Assembly (NCBI GenBank): GCA_937139035.1
Contig: CAKZPK010000181.1
Location: forward strand, 105,680 to 169,679
Direction of reading: 5' to 3'
Source of the DNA: an uncultured Crocinitomix sp.
Lineage (GTDB): Bacteria; Bacteroidota; Bacteroidia; Flavobacteriales_D; Crocinitomicaceae
Length of the DNA: 64,000 nucleotides
In this document: piece after piece, positions 15,833 through 26,000 of the stretch
Position numbering within the stretch: the stretch's first letter is position 1
How the letters are laid out: each line of letters starts with the position of its first letter
Position numbers and translations under genes: made by a program
The notes under the pieces: generated by a model
What the model was told of the DNA's origin: nothing
The model's database searches: none
What the model saw: only the letters and a program-made list of their open reading frames with translations

Positions 15833-16620
15833 AAATTGGATTGATACAAACCCAGCAATTTTGGGAAGATAAGAAAGCAAACCTTGCACATTTCGAATCA
15901 GAGTTTTTAAGTAAAATTGAGCCAGGTGCTATTGATTTAGTTTTGTTGCCTGAAATGTTCAATACAAGCTTTTCTATGAATGTGGAGCAGCTCGCTGAAC
16001 AAATGAGTGGTGATACTATAAGTTGGTTAACGTACTGGGCAAACAAACTTAATTGTCAAATTGGAGGAAGTTTAATCATTTCTGAAAATAAGAAATTTTA
16101 TAATCGTTTTGTTATTGTTTCAAAAAATGGAATAGAGACAAGTTATGACAAACGCCATCTGTTTAGAATGGCAAATGAACATCAACAATTTTCTTCTGGC
16201 CAAAACCGTGTTGTTCATACCATCAAAGGATGGCCTATTCTTTTACAAGTGTGTTATGATTTACGTTTCCCTGTTTTTTCAAGAAATCGATATTTAGACG
16301 CTCAAAAAGAGTATGAAGCAGTAATTTATGTGGCGAATTGGCCTGAAAAAAGAGCCTTTATCTGGAAAAATTTGATTCAAGCAAGGGCTATAGAGAACCA
16401 GGCATACGCTATTGGGCTTAATCGGGTAGGAGAAGATGGCAATGGAATTACTTATTCAGGAGATTCAATGCTTGTTGATCCTTGGGGAAATATTGACACG
16501 GAATTTCCTGCAAGTGCCCAATGTTTTAAAATTGTCACCTTAAAAAGGAGCGTAATGGAATCGATTAAGACTGCTTTTCCTGCATATTTGGATGCCGATA
16601 TTTCGTCAATTTCAATTTGA
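15820..16620 (+). CDS. yafV: Nitrilase-superfamily omega-amidase (YafV-like)
   Basis: A 266-residue carbon-nitrogen hydrolase with the full catalytic triad: Glu45 in LLPEMF, Lys111 in YDKRHLF and Cys145 in QVCYDLRFP. YafV-type enzymes hydrolyse 2-oxoglutaramate, the by-product of glutamine-dependent transamination. The start overlaps the aminotransferase end by 13 nt in another frame, indicating translational coupling. Cytoplasmic. No terminator with a clear T-run was found in the 170 nt downstream. Confidence 0.88.
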   Translation: MQDLKIGLIQTQQFWEDKKANLAHFESEFLSKIEPGAIDLVLLPEMFNTSFSMNVEQLAEQMSGDTISWLTYWANKLNCQIGGSLIISENKKFYNRFVIVSKNGIETSYDKRHLFRMANEHQQFSSGQNRVVHTIKGWPILLQVCYDLRFPVFSRNRYLDAQKEYEAVIYVANWPEKRAFIWKNLIQARAIENQAYAIGLNRVGEDGNGITYSGDSMLVDPWGNIDTEFPASAQCFKIVTLKRSVMESIKTAFPAYLDADISSISI

Positions 16621-16790
16621 TTCGACTCAACACATTAGTTATTGTTCTGTTTTGTAGCTTGTTAAGGTTGTGTTTGAGCGTTGCCCACGTTTAATCAATA
16701 ATTACTACAGTTTAATAAATGACAGCCTAATTCAACTCACCTTTTAGGCTTCCTCCCCGTGAATATTATTGAAATCTAAAAATCTAACAA

Positions 16791-18650
16791 ATGAAGAAGA
16801 CTTACTTAATGGTCGCAGGAGCAATCCTGTCGACGGTAGGAAGCTATGCTCAAATCTCTAGTGAGCGGGCCTATCTACCATTCGAAAAAGAAAACCAAAC
16901 TGCGCGAGAAATTGGCCTCCGTTCAGACGATAGAGATCCTGGATCTCCCATTGTCATGGACGATTTCAGTGACTCGGAAAATTGGTTGATTTACTCAAAA
17001 GTTGGGACCGATCCAGAGTGGCAAATTGTAACTGAAGAACCTCCGGCACTAGATGGTTTTATTAGTGATATGGCATCAACAACAGAGGCAAATGGCTTTG
17101 GTGTTTTTGATGGAATCCAGTATTTAATAGATGATATTACGGGGGTTCCTGAACAGGATGCTTATTTGGAGTATGCCTTTCCAATTAACTGTACAGGAAT
17201 TCCGGGTGTAATTTTGGAATTTGAACAAGCTTACCGCGCCTTCAACAGAGATCAAACGATTGTTGAAGTAACGGCTACCACTTGGGATGAAGGAGAGTTT
17301 GTTGCTTATGAATTGAATACTGATGAATCAACAAACGGACCAACAATTCAAGAAAAAGTGACCATCAATATTTCTGATATTGCTGGTGGAGAATCTAGTG
17401 TGAAAATTAGATTCAGATGGTTGGAAACAAGTTTAGAAGATGGAGTTGGTGCTGGTTACGCATGGATGGTTGATGATCTTTTAGTGCGTGAAGCATGGGA
17501 TTACGATCAACAAATTACCGCTTCATATCACCGTTCTGGTTTAGGTCAATATATGACAAACGGAATGGAGTACTATATGATTCCTCCAACACAACTTACA
17601 AATATTACATTTATTGGGGAAACACAAAGTATGGCTGGGTTAGAGCAGGTTAATGCCAAACTTAATGTTGATGTAGTAGGCGGTGCAGGTTATTCTGGCA
17701 CTTCTGATTTATTTGACTTACCTGTGGGAGACGCTGATTCTGTAAGTTGTAATGACTTATTTACTCCAACCATAGAGGGTAACTATGATATAACATATTA
17801 TTTTGATAGTGATGGAGTTGAAGAAGAAACAGCAAATGATTCATTATACGACCAGTTTACAGTTACAAATTCAGGACAAAACTTTGTTTATTCAAGAGAT
17901 AATGGTTTTAGTTCTTCTAGCATTAGTAATGTAACATCAAATACCTCAATGCCATTGTTAATTGGTAACGTAATGGACATCTTTGCACCAGACCAAATAG
18001 GGGCGGTAGATATTGTAGTTTCTGATGCAGCAACAAATGTTGGACAGGACATATTTGCTCAAATAATGATTTTAGAAGGAGATGCATTTGTTTATGCAGA
18101 TCAGACAGAAAATCATACAATAACAACAGGTGAGAATGGCGGTATTATTACTATATTCTTGGAAACTCCCGTTGAAGTTACAACTGGTCAGACAGTGCTA
18201 GTATTGGCTGGGCATTACGGTGGTACTGATGAGGTTGAATTTAGAATGGCTCAGTCAGTAGAAGAACAAACTGTATTGGGTTACACTTCTGGAGCTTCTG
18301 ACCCATTCTTCTTGCAAGAGCCTTCGGCTTTAATGGTTCGTCCGCATATGAGAAGTTATGTTGGGTTACCTGAAAATGCACAAGGGTCAAACTTTACAAT
18401 TGGTCAAAACGTACCAAACCCATTTGGAGCGCAAACAATCATCAATTATGAGCTAAATGCAGCAGCTGAGGTTTCAGTTGAATTTGTTGACGTTTCTGGT
18501 AAAATTGTGAAAACAATTAATAACGGTGTTCAATCTGCAGGAACTTACACTATTGATCTGGATGCTAGTGATTTTGCTGAAGGGGTTTATTTTTACTCAT
18601 TCAATATTGGTGGTGAAAAAGTGACTAAAAGAATGGTAGTAACTAAATAA
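16791..18650 (+). CDS. T9SS-secreted protein, paralog 1 of 3
   Basis: A 619-residue exported protein. A signal peptide ends near residue 20 (GSYAQ). An N-terminal domain (about 50-235) resembles adhesin/MAM-like beta-sandwich modules, with FEQAYRAFN and GYAWMVDDLLV motifs. A middle beta-rich region (about 240-520) carries LVLAGHYGGTDEVEFRMAQ-like segments. The last 85 residues are a type A type IX secretion sorting domain (NVPNPFGAQTIINYEL to KVTKRMVVTK, read in two parts). It shares this order with the next two genes, so the three arose by tandem duplication. Function unknown; probably on the cell surface or released. Confidence 0.85.
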   Translation: MKKTYLMVAGAILSTVGSYAQISSERAYLPFEKENQTAREIGLRSDDRDPGSPIVMDDFSDSENWLIYSKVGTDPEWQIVTEEPPALDGFISDMASTTEANGFGVFDGIQYLIDDITGVPEQDAYLEYAFPINCTGIPGVILEFEQAYRAFNRDQTIVEVTATTWDEGEFVAYELNTDESTNGPTIQEKVTINISDIAGGESSVKIRFRWLETSLEDGVGAGYAWMVDDLLVREAWDYDQQITASYHRSGLGQYMTNGMEYYMIPPTQLTNITFIGETQSMAGLEQVNAKLNVDVVGGAGYSGTSDLFDLPVGDADSVSCNDLFTPTIEGNYDITYYFDSDGVEEETANDSLYDQFTVTNSGQNFVYSRDNGFSSSSISNVTSNTSMPLLIGNVMDIFAPDQIGAVDIVVSDAATNVGQDIFAQIMILEGDAFVYADQTENHTITTGENGGIITIFLETPVEVTTGQTVLVLAGHYGGTDEVEFRMAQSVEEQTVLGYTSGASDPFFLQEPSALMVRPHMRSYVGLPENAQGSNFTIGQNVPNPFGAQTIINYELNAAAEVSVEFVDVSGKIVKTINNGVQSAGTYTIDLDASDFAEGVYFYSFNIGGEKVTKRMVVTK

Positions 18651-18700
18651 TTTATAATTCGAACGGATAGGATTAAAATGATAGCACATTTTTTTCCCGA

Positions 18701-18747
18701 AAACAGCTTTGTCTTAGCGACAATGATAGATAAAGCTGTTTTTTTTT
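18701..18747 (+). terminator. Terminator between T9SS paralogs 1 and 2
   Basis: AAACAGCTTT at 18701-18710 pairs with AAAGCTGTTT at 18732-18741, followed by a T-run. The loop is long (about 21 nt). It separates paralog 1 from the differently expressed paralog 2. Confidence 0.7.
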
Positions 18748-18781
18748 CGTATATTTACACTCAAATTTAAAAATAGAAATA

Positions 18782-20626
18782 ATGAAAAAGGTTTACTTAC
18801 TGGTTTCAGGTGTAATCTTAGCGGCTGGTGCTGCTAATGCGCAGGTTGATTCCGAAAGAGCATACTTGCCATTTGAAAAGCAAGATGCTACTACAAGAAC
18901 TATTGGTCTTGTTGGTGACGATAGAGCTCCTGGAGATATTATCGTTTCTGATGACTGTAGTGATGAAACTAACTGGGTTATGGGGACTGAAGGTGGAACA
19001 ACTCCTGAATGGGAATATAGCTTGACTACTCCTGCTGATTTAGTTGATTATGTTGATGTAATGGCATCTCCAACAAATGCAAACGGGTTCTTCTCTTTTA
19101 ATGCTGTTCAGTATTTGTTAGGAGGAAGTGTTGAAGCAATTGACGCAACTGTTACTTACGGTTCTACAATTGATTGTTCTGGTGCAACTGCTGTAACGTT
19201 AGAATTTTTCGCTGCTTATAGAGCGTTTAATACTGATCAAGTATTTGTTGAAGTATCTAATGACGGATGGGGAACTTTCACATCTTATGAGTTATTCGCA
19301 GATATGCCAACAAATGATCCAACAAGACAAGAAGTTATCTTAAGAGATATTACTGCTGTTGCTGCTGGTGAAGCTGCTGTTGAAGTTCGTTTCAGATTTA
19401 CTGAAACAGGAGCTGATCCTGATTTCGGTGCTGGATACGGATTTATGGTTGATGATTTCAAAGTGAAAGAAGCTTGGGATTATGATGTAGAAATTACTGC
19501 TTCTTACCACAGATCTGGTGTTGGAGTTTATATGGAAAACGGTATGGAATACTACCAAATTCCAGATTCTCAAGTAACTGAGATCGAATTTGCTGGTGAA
19601 GTTCAAAACTTAGGTGGTGTTACTCAGGTTAACGCTAAATTAAATGTTGAAGTTGTTGGTGCTGGTACTTACTCTGGTACTTCAGCTGGTGCTGATCTTC
19701 CTGTAGGTGCAAGTGATTCAGTTTCTTGTACTACTACTTTAACTCCAACTGCTTCTGGTGATTACAACGTAACTTACTGGTTTGATTCTGATGATGCAGA
19801 AGAGGAAACTGTAAATGATACTATTGTTGACGCTGGTACTATCCAACGTAACGAGTTCATGTATGCTAGAGATAACGGAATCGGTGGTTCTTCTATCGGA
19901 AACGTAACTTCTAACACTGGTGCTCCTTTATTAATTGGTAACACAATGGATTTCTTTGCTGACGCTGAAATCGGAGCTGTTGATATCGTTGTTACTTCTG
20001 ATGCTTCTAACGTAGGAAAATTAATTTTTGCTCAAGTAATGATTTTTGATGCTGGTGCTGGTGCATTTGTTTATGCTGACCAAACTGCAGATCACGAAAT
20101 TACTTCTGGAGAAAATGGTGGACCAATCAAAGTTATCTTTGAAGAGCCTGTTTCAGTAACTGCTGGACAATCAATTTTACTTCTTGCTGGACACTACGGT
20201 GGTGCAACTGAAGCTAGATTCAGAATGGCACAAGGTGTTGATGAGCAGTCAGTATTAGGATACACTTCTGGTGCTTCTGATCCTTTCTTCTTACAGTCTC
20301 CTTCTGCTATTATGGTAAGAGCTGATTTGAATAGCTATGTTGGTATTGATGAAGAAGCTGGAAACAACTTCGCAATTTCTCAAAACATGCCAAATCCTTT
20401 CGGAGACAATTCAGTAATCAACTATGAGTTGAACGAAGCTGCTGCTGTTTCTGTTGAGTTTGTTGATGTTTCTGGAAAAGTTGTTAAATCAATCAATAAC
20501 GGAACACAAGCTGCAGGTACTTATACATTAGACGTTGATGCTAATGATTTCGCTGAAGGTGTATACTTCTACACATTCACAGTAGGTGCTGAAAAAGTAA
20601 CTAAAAGAATGGTTATCACTAAGTAG
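18782..20626 (+). CDS. T9SS-secreted protein, paralog 2 of 3 (highly expressed codon use)
   Basis: A 614-residue paralog of its two neighbours with the same order: signal peptide ending AANAQ (about residue 21), adhesin-like N-terminal domain, beta-rich middle with LLLAGHYGGATEARF, and type A T9SS sorting domain ending KVTKRMVITK. What sets it apart is codon choice: Ala is mostly GCT, Gly GGT, Thr ACT, Ser TCT and Asn often AAC, far more uniform than in paralogs 1 and 3. That pattern is typical of very abundant proteins. It has a terminator on each side, so it is its own unit. Probably a major surface or secreted protein. Confidence 0.86.
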   Translation: MKKVYLLVSGVILAAGAANAQVDSERAYLPFEKQDATTRTIGLVGDDRAPGDIIVSDDCSDETNWVMGTEGGTTPEWEYSLTTPADLVDYVDVMASPTNANGFFSFNAVQYLLGGSVEAIDATVTYGSTIDCSGATAVTLEFFAAYRAFNTDQVFVEVSNDGWGTFTSYELFADMPTNDPTRQEVILRDITAVAAGEAAVEVRFRFTETGADPDFGAGYGFMVDDFKVKEAWDYDVEITASYHRSGVGVYMENGMEYYQIPDSQVTEIEFAGEVQNLGGVTQVNAKLNVEVVGAGTYSGTSAGADLPVGASDSVSCTTTLTPTASGDYNVTYWFDSDDAEEETVNDTIVDAGTIQRNEFMYARDNGIGGSSIGNVTSNTGAPLLIGNTMDFFADAEIGAVDIVVTSDASNVGKLIFAQVMIFDAGAGAFVYADQTADHEITSGENGGPIKVIFEEPVSVTAGQSILLLAGHYGGATEARFRMAQGVDEQSVLGYTSGASDPFFLQSPSAIMVRADLNSYVGIDEEAGNNFAISQNMPNPFGDNSVINYELNEAAAVSVEFVDVSGKVVKSINNGTQAAGTYTLDVDANDFAEGVYFYTFTVGAEKVTKRMVITK

Positions 20627-20657
20627 TCACTTAGGGTAAACATCCTTTAATAATATT

Positions 20658-20704
20658 AAACCCCATTTCGTCTCAGTTTTTCTGAGATGAGGTGGGGTTT
20701 TTTA
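20658..20704 (+). terminator. Strong terminator after T9SS paralog 2
   Basis: CCCCATTTCGTCTCAG at 20661-20676 pairs with CTGAGATGAGGTGGGG at 20682-20697 (one wobble pair), with a tiny T-rich loop and flanking AAA/TTTTTT. Among the longest hairpins in the window, fitting a highly transcribed gene. Confidence 0.85.
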
Positions 20705-20765
20705 GTTTCTAATTTTATTTCAAATAAAACTTGATAAATACATCCATTAACTCAATTCTAACCCA

Positions 20766-22631
20766 ATGAAAACAGCATTTATAACTACACTATCATTTTT
20801 TCTATTCACAACATATGGTTTAACTCAAATTGAGGCAATTGGTGCAGCAAGGATGAATGAAACCATTAATATGGATCCTGGTGGTCACCCAGTTGTTATA
20901 AACAACTATCAGGAACGTGCTGCTGGTGACATAATAGTAGCAGATGATTTTGCTGACTTTACAAATTGGTTGAGTGTAACTGAAGATGGCACTACTGCAG
21001 AGTGGACTTGGGAGAGTGAAACTCCTGCAGTTCTCGAAAACCATATGGGAACAATGACTTCAACCACTCATGAAAATGGTTTTGCGGCATTTAATGGTGT
21101 GCAGTATTTGTTGGATACTGATGTTGACATACAAAATGCTAGTTTGGAATATCAACCAGTTATAAATTGTGTGGATGCTAATGCTGTTACCCTTTCTTTT
21201 GAGCAACGCTATCGTGGATTCAATTTTGAAAAAACGTATGTGGAGGTATCCAATAATGCAGGTGTTTCATATGATTTTATATATGAGGTAAATACAAACT
21301 CTTATGTGAATGAAAAACCAATTCAAGAAACCATTACATTGAATATTACTGAAGCTGCTGCAGGAAATTCAGATGTGAAAATTAGGTTTAGATGGGAGGA
21401 ATCAAGCGGAGATGATATGTATGGTTCTGGTTATGCTTGGTTGATTGATGATTTTGTTGTGTCTGAAGGATGGAATGCAGATTTGAAAATTACAGATGTA
21501 TTCATGCAATCTGGTGTAGGAGGATTAATAGAAAATGGAATGACTTATTATCATTTATACGAATACCAAACAACTGAAATTGAATTGAGTGCTAAGGTTG
21601 AAAATTTTGCAGGAATAGAACAAATAAATGCGAAACTTAATGTAGAGGTAACTGGTCCGTCTGGCCATGTATGTATGTCCGAAAGTACGGATTTAGAGAT
21701 TGCCGCTAAAGATTCTTTGTTTTGCTCCTCTGCTTTTACACCAAGTGGTGTTGGTGTTTATGAGGTCAAATTTTGGTTTGATAGTGATTTGGATGAGGAC
21801 TTTGTATCTAATGACACGATAGTAAGATCAATTGTTGTAGGTTCGGAAGAGTATAATGATTATGCACGTCATGATGGAATTGAAACAGGATCGATTGCTA
21901 ATGTTTTGGTCAATTCAGGTTCTCCTTTATTAATTGGAAATTTGATGCAGTTTTTTGATGTATCAGAATTTCGTGAAGTGACGGTGAATATTTCTGACGA
22001 CAGCACAAATATTGGACAATTAATATATGTGCAGCTAATGAAATATAATACCGATTTGGATGAGTTTACATATATAGATCAAACTGAAGATCATATAATA
22101 ACAGTTTCTAACCTTGGCACGGTTGTAAGTTTATATTTTGAGGAGAATCAATGCTACAAAGAAAATGAATATGGCTTAATATTGGTGGGTCACTACGGCG
22201 GCACAAACCAAGTGCGTTTTTCTTTAGCACAAGATGTTGAGGAAAAAACAGTTTTAGGTTTTATGTCTGGAGAAACTGAACCATTCTATCTTGAAAACCC
22301 ACAGGCATTAATGATCCAAATTAAGAATTTGGAATATGGTTATTGTAATATTTCAGTTGCTGAATATGAAGGTGAATTTGGTTTATACCAAAACTATCCA
22401 AATCCATTTTATGAAACTACCACAATAGAGTACGAGTTAGCAAATAGTGATAATGTTCAAATCACTTTTAATGATATTTCAGGAAAAAGAATAAAGACAT
22501 TAAACATCAATAATCAATCTGCTGGGAAACATTATATAAACCTTAACGCAACTGATTTTGCTGAGGGAATTTATTTTTATACGGTAAATGTTGGAGGACA
22601 AAGTTTAACAAAACGGATGATAGTACTGTAG
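20766..22631 (+). CDS. T9SS-secreted protein, paralog 3 of 3
   Basis: A 621-residue paralog of the two genes upstream. A signal peptide (about 1-20, YGLTQ) is followed by the adhesin-like domain (about 50-235, with GYAWLIDDFVV), the middle beta-rich region with LILVGHYGGTNQVRF, and a T9SS sorting domain starting at LYQNYPNPF and ending SLTKRMIVL. It is more diverged than paralogs 1 and 2 are from each other, and its codon use is ordinary. It converges on the small gene at 22672. Confidence 0.84.
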   Translation: MKTAFITTLSFFLFTTYGLTQIEAIGAARMNETINMDPGGHPVVINNYQERAAGDIIVADDFADFTNWLSVTEDGTTAEWTWESETPAVLENHMGTMTSTTHENGFAAFNGVQYLLDTDVDIQNASLEYQPVINCVDANAVTLSFEQRYRGFNFEKTYVEVSNNAGVSYDFIYEVNTNSYVNEKPIQETITLNITEAAAGNSDVKIRFRWEESSGDDMYGSGYAWLIDDFVVSEGWNADLKITDVFMQSGVGGLIENGMTYYHLYEYQTTEIELSAKVENFAGIEQINAKLNVEVTGPSGHVCMSESTDLEIAAKDSLFCSSAFTPSGVGVYEVKFWFDSDLDEDFVSNDTIVRSIVVGSEEYNDYARHDGIETGSIANVLVNSGSPLLIGNLMQFFDVSEFREVTVNISDDSTNIGQLIYVQLMKYNTDLDEFTYIDQTEDHIITVSNLGTVVSLYFEENQCYKENEYGLILVGHYGGTNQVRFSLAQDVEEKTVLGFMSGETEPFYLENPQALMIQIKNLEYGYCNISVAEYEGEFGLYQNYPNPFYETTTIEYELANSDNVQITFNDISGKRIKTLNINNQSAGKHYINLNATDFAEGIYFYTVNVGGQSLTKRMIVL

Positions 22632-22671
22632 CAATAACTAAATTTTGTAAGTATTGAACCCAGATATTTGA

Positions 22672-22917
22672 TTAGCAACTCTGTAAAGAATCCATATTTA
22701 AAAAATATCGGTAAGAAGATAAATTTGCCATAGCCTGAATTTTTAAGTAGCATAACTTAAATTCTGCATCAGATTTTGTGTCATTCAATCGGTTGATTCG
22801 ATATTGATCAAAATTTCTTAAAGCCAATTCTTCTTCTTGCGTTAACGTGAGGCCATCAAAATATTTGTCTTTCAGATCATTAATCGAAACGGGTAATATT
22901 TTTGTGTCAAATTTCAT
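22672..22917 (-). CDS. Small conserved Bacteroidota protein of unknown function
   Basis: An 81-residue cytosolic protein without signal or membrane segment. It is predicted mostly helical, with the pattern VSINDLKDKYFDGLTLTQEEELALRNF (residues 10-36, read in parts) and NRLNDTKSDAEF. Its pattern is familiar from short conserved Bacteroidota proteins, but I know no function. Cys50 and Cys81 are not in a metal motif. It stands alone, convergent with the T9SS gene and divergent from the first alpha-2-macroglobulin. Confidence 0.6.
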   Translation of the reverse strand: MKFDTKILPVSINDLKDKYFDGLTLTQEEELALRNFDQYRINRLNDTKSDAEFKLCYLKIQAMANLSSYRYFLNMDSLQSC

Positions 22918-23051
22918 TCGTGTGGTAGCTGGTACTACAAGGTTAGTGAATTATTTCATAGAAAAAATCAGTCAAAATACCTAGCGACACAAGGAAAATG
23001 AACCTTTTGAGAACAAAGTTGTACCTTTAATCACAATAAACATTAAATAGC

Positions 23052-26000
23052 ATGAAACGCCAGATCAGTACGTTACTTTTTACTTTTTCAATTTCTGTGA
23101 TTTCTTTATTCTTATTATCGAGTAGGTATAAAGTAGACGAAAATAAATATCCAGAGTTCGCTCAATCCTGGAAAAAAGTGGATTCATTAGAGCAAAAAGG
23201 ACTTTACCGGATGGCTTTAGAAGAAGTTCATCAGATTTTTGATTTGGCTACAGCCGAGGAAGAACATAACCAAGTGATTAAATCTGTGATGTATGAACTG
23301 AAATATAACAGTTATTTGGAAGAGGATGATTATGTGTTAGGTATTGCACGTCTAGATGATCTAATTGCAAAAGCACCCTCTCCGTCTAAAGAAATTTTAC
23401 ACTCCTTGTTGGCAGAGGTTTATTGGGGCTATTATTCTGGAAATAGTTGGAAATTTAGTCAAAGAACGGCTGTTGTTGATGTAGATTTAAAAGATGTTCG
23501 GACCTGGGATTTAAAGAGAATAGCTGTTAAAATTAGATATCATTATGCTATGTCATTGCAAAACGCTTCAGTTTCGCAAGCAGCTGAAATTTCAGATTTT
23601 TCTGAAATCATTTCTTCGGCAACAACTAATGATGACAATTCTATTCGCCCAACATTATATGATTTTTTAGGGCATAGAGCATTAGATTTTTTCAAATCAA
23701 GCACTTTTAGTGTACCAGGGCCAGCTGAAACATTTGTGGTGGATTCACCCACTTATTTTTATAGCACTTCGTCATTTTTAAAAATGAATGCGGTTACGCA
23801 CGACTCACTAAACACGCGTTTTTTAAGCGTTCGAGTGTTACATGCCTTAACAGATTTTCACAGCAGAAATAATAATCTAAAACCATTGTTTTATTTAGAG
23901 TTGGAAAGACTGCAATTTGCTCGCACACATTCTACTTTACCCAATAAAGAAGAATTGTATTACCAAGGGGTGGAACGCTTAGCAAATGCAAATAAAAAAT
24001 ATCATTATTCATCTGAAGCGTGGTATGAAATGGCACTTGTTCATTCTAACAATGGTGGAAATTATAACCATGAGGGAGATACAACAAGTCGGTGGGAGAA
24101 AAAAGTGGCATACGATATGTGTGCCAATACTAAAGAAAAATATCCTGGAGCGCATGGATCACAAAATTGTGATGCCCTCATGAGTCAGATTACTCAAATG
24201 GAACTTCGCCTAAGTGCAGGAAATGTAATTGCTTCTGATATTGAATCAAAGTTTTTATTAGAATATAAAAACATCAACAGTGCACACATTAAATTGGTGC
24301 CATTTGATTTTGACAAGAGAAACCAAGAACGTTATCGTGGAGACAAGTTTTACCGCGAACTAAAAAAAGCGGATGCAGTTTATGAAAAAACGGTTGAATT
24401 AAAAGACCCGAAAGACTATAATAAACATAGTGTTGAGCATTATTTGCCCAAGCTAGAAAGTGGTTTTTACTATTTGGTGGTTTCATCTGACGGCAGTTTT
24501 GACCATAAAAGTGGAGGTTATGCATTTATTCCAATTTGGGTGAGCAATATAACCTACCAATCTCGCCAAATGGGAGACTATAATCAAGTAATGGTTTCCA
24601 ACCGTACAAGTGGAATGCCCCTTGTTGATGCACGTGTTCATGTGACTTATGAAAAATACAATTATACTTTGCGTCGTTACGATAAAAAAACGGTTGGTAA
24701 CTACAGAACAGATGAGAACGGACGCTTTAAATTCAAAATTGAAAAAGACTATGCAAACTATCATTTAACCATCAAACATAAAGGCGAGGAGTACAAACCG
24801 CAAACAGGAATTTATGGTTATAGATCGCATGATCATGTAGTTAATAAATTGGAAACGAAAATTTTTACAGATCGAAAAATCTATCGGCCAGGACAAACCA
24901 TCTTCTTTAAAGGAATTATGATGGACTATAGTGGAAAAGAGCGAAAACTATTAAAGAATAAGTCTTCTATTGTTCTTTTCTATGATGTAAATGGACAGGA
25001 AGTTGAAAGGGTATCAGTTAACACGAACAAATTTGGATCATTTGAAGGCAAATTTACAGCACCTTTTGGTGTGTTGACAGGTCAAATGCAAATTTCAAAT
25101 GGTTATGGATCAACTTATTTTAGAGTTGAGGAATACAAGCGCCCTAAGTTTAATATTGAAATGAAACCTATTGAGGGTGAATTTGAAGTAAATGATAGTA
25201 TTAAAGTTACTGGAGTTGCAGAGGCATTTGCAGGCAATAAAATAGATGGTGCAGATGTAAAATATCGAGTAGTTAGATCAACACAATACTCTTGGGGGTA
25301 TTGGTGGGGTTGGAGACCTAGTATTGAACCTAAGGAGGTTTTAAATGGATCTTTGTTGACAGATGATAATGGTGAGTTTAATGTTATTTTTAAAGCGATA
25401 CCAGATAAAGAATCAGACCCAAAAACATTGCCAATATTTAATTATACGGTTTATGTTGATGTTACAGATATTAATGGGGAAACACATTCAACTTCAACTT
25501 CCATCCAAGTAGGGTATCAAAGCTTGCAATTAGGAAATAATTTTAGTGCGGATATGAACAATGCTTCCGACTTTTATTTGCGAGTGAATACAACCAATTT
25601 GAATGGTCAAAAAATAACAGCGAAAGGAACAGTTCGCGTTGAAAAATTAGAGGTACCGGATCAACCATATTATAGTCGATTATGGAATAATCCAGACATG
25701 AAAAACTGGACGCCTGAGGAATTTAAAAAACGATATCCATTAGAAGCTTATGGCAATGAAAACAACCAATACAACTGGAAAGTAAGTAAGGTTGCATTTG
25801 AAGAATCTTTCGATACAGAGCTAACGGATAGCGTAGCAATAAATAATTATAAAAAATGGGCGCCGGGTCTTTATAGATACGAGGCAGTAGCAAAAGATAA
25901 AAATGGAATTGAAGTAAAGGATGTGTATTATTTCACGGTCTTTAATCCAAAAAGTAAAAAAGCACCAAGTAACGAAGTGCTTTGGTTGAAACCATTACAA

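Noticed and set aside
16724..16754. AGCCTAA/TTAGGCT hairpin before the first T9SS gene
   Set aside because: Short stem, long loop and no T-run after it.
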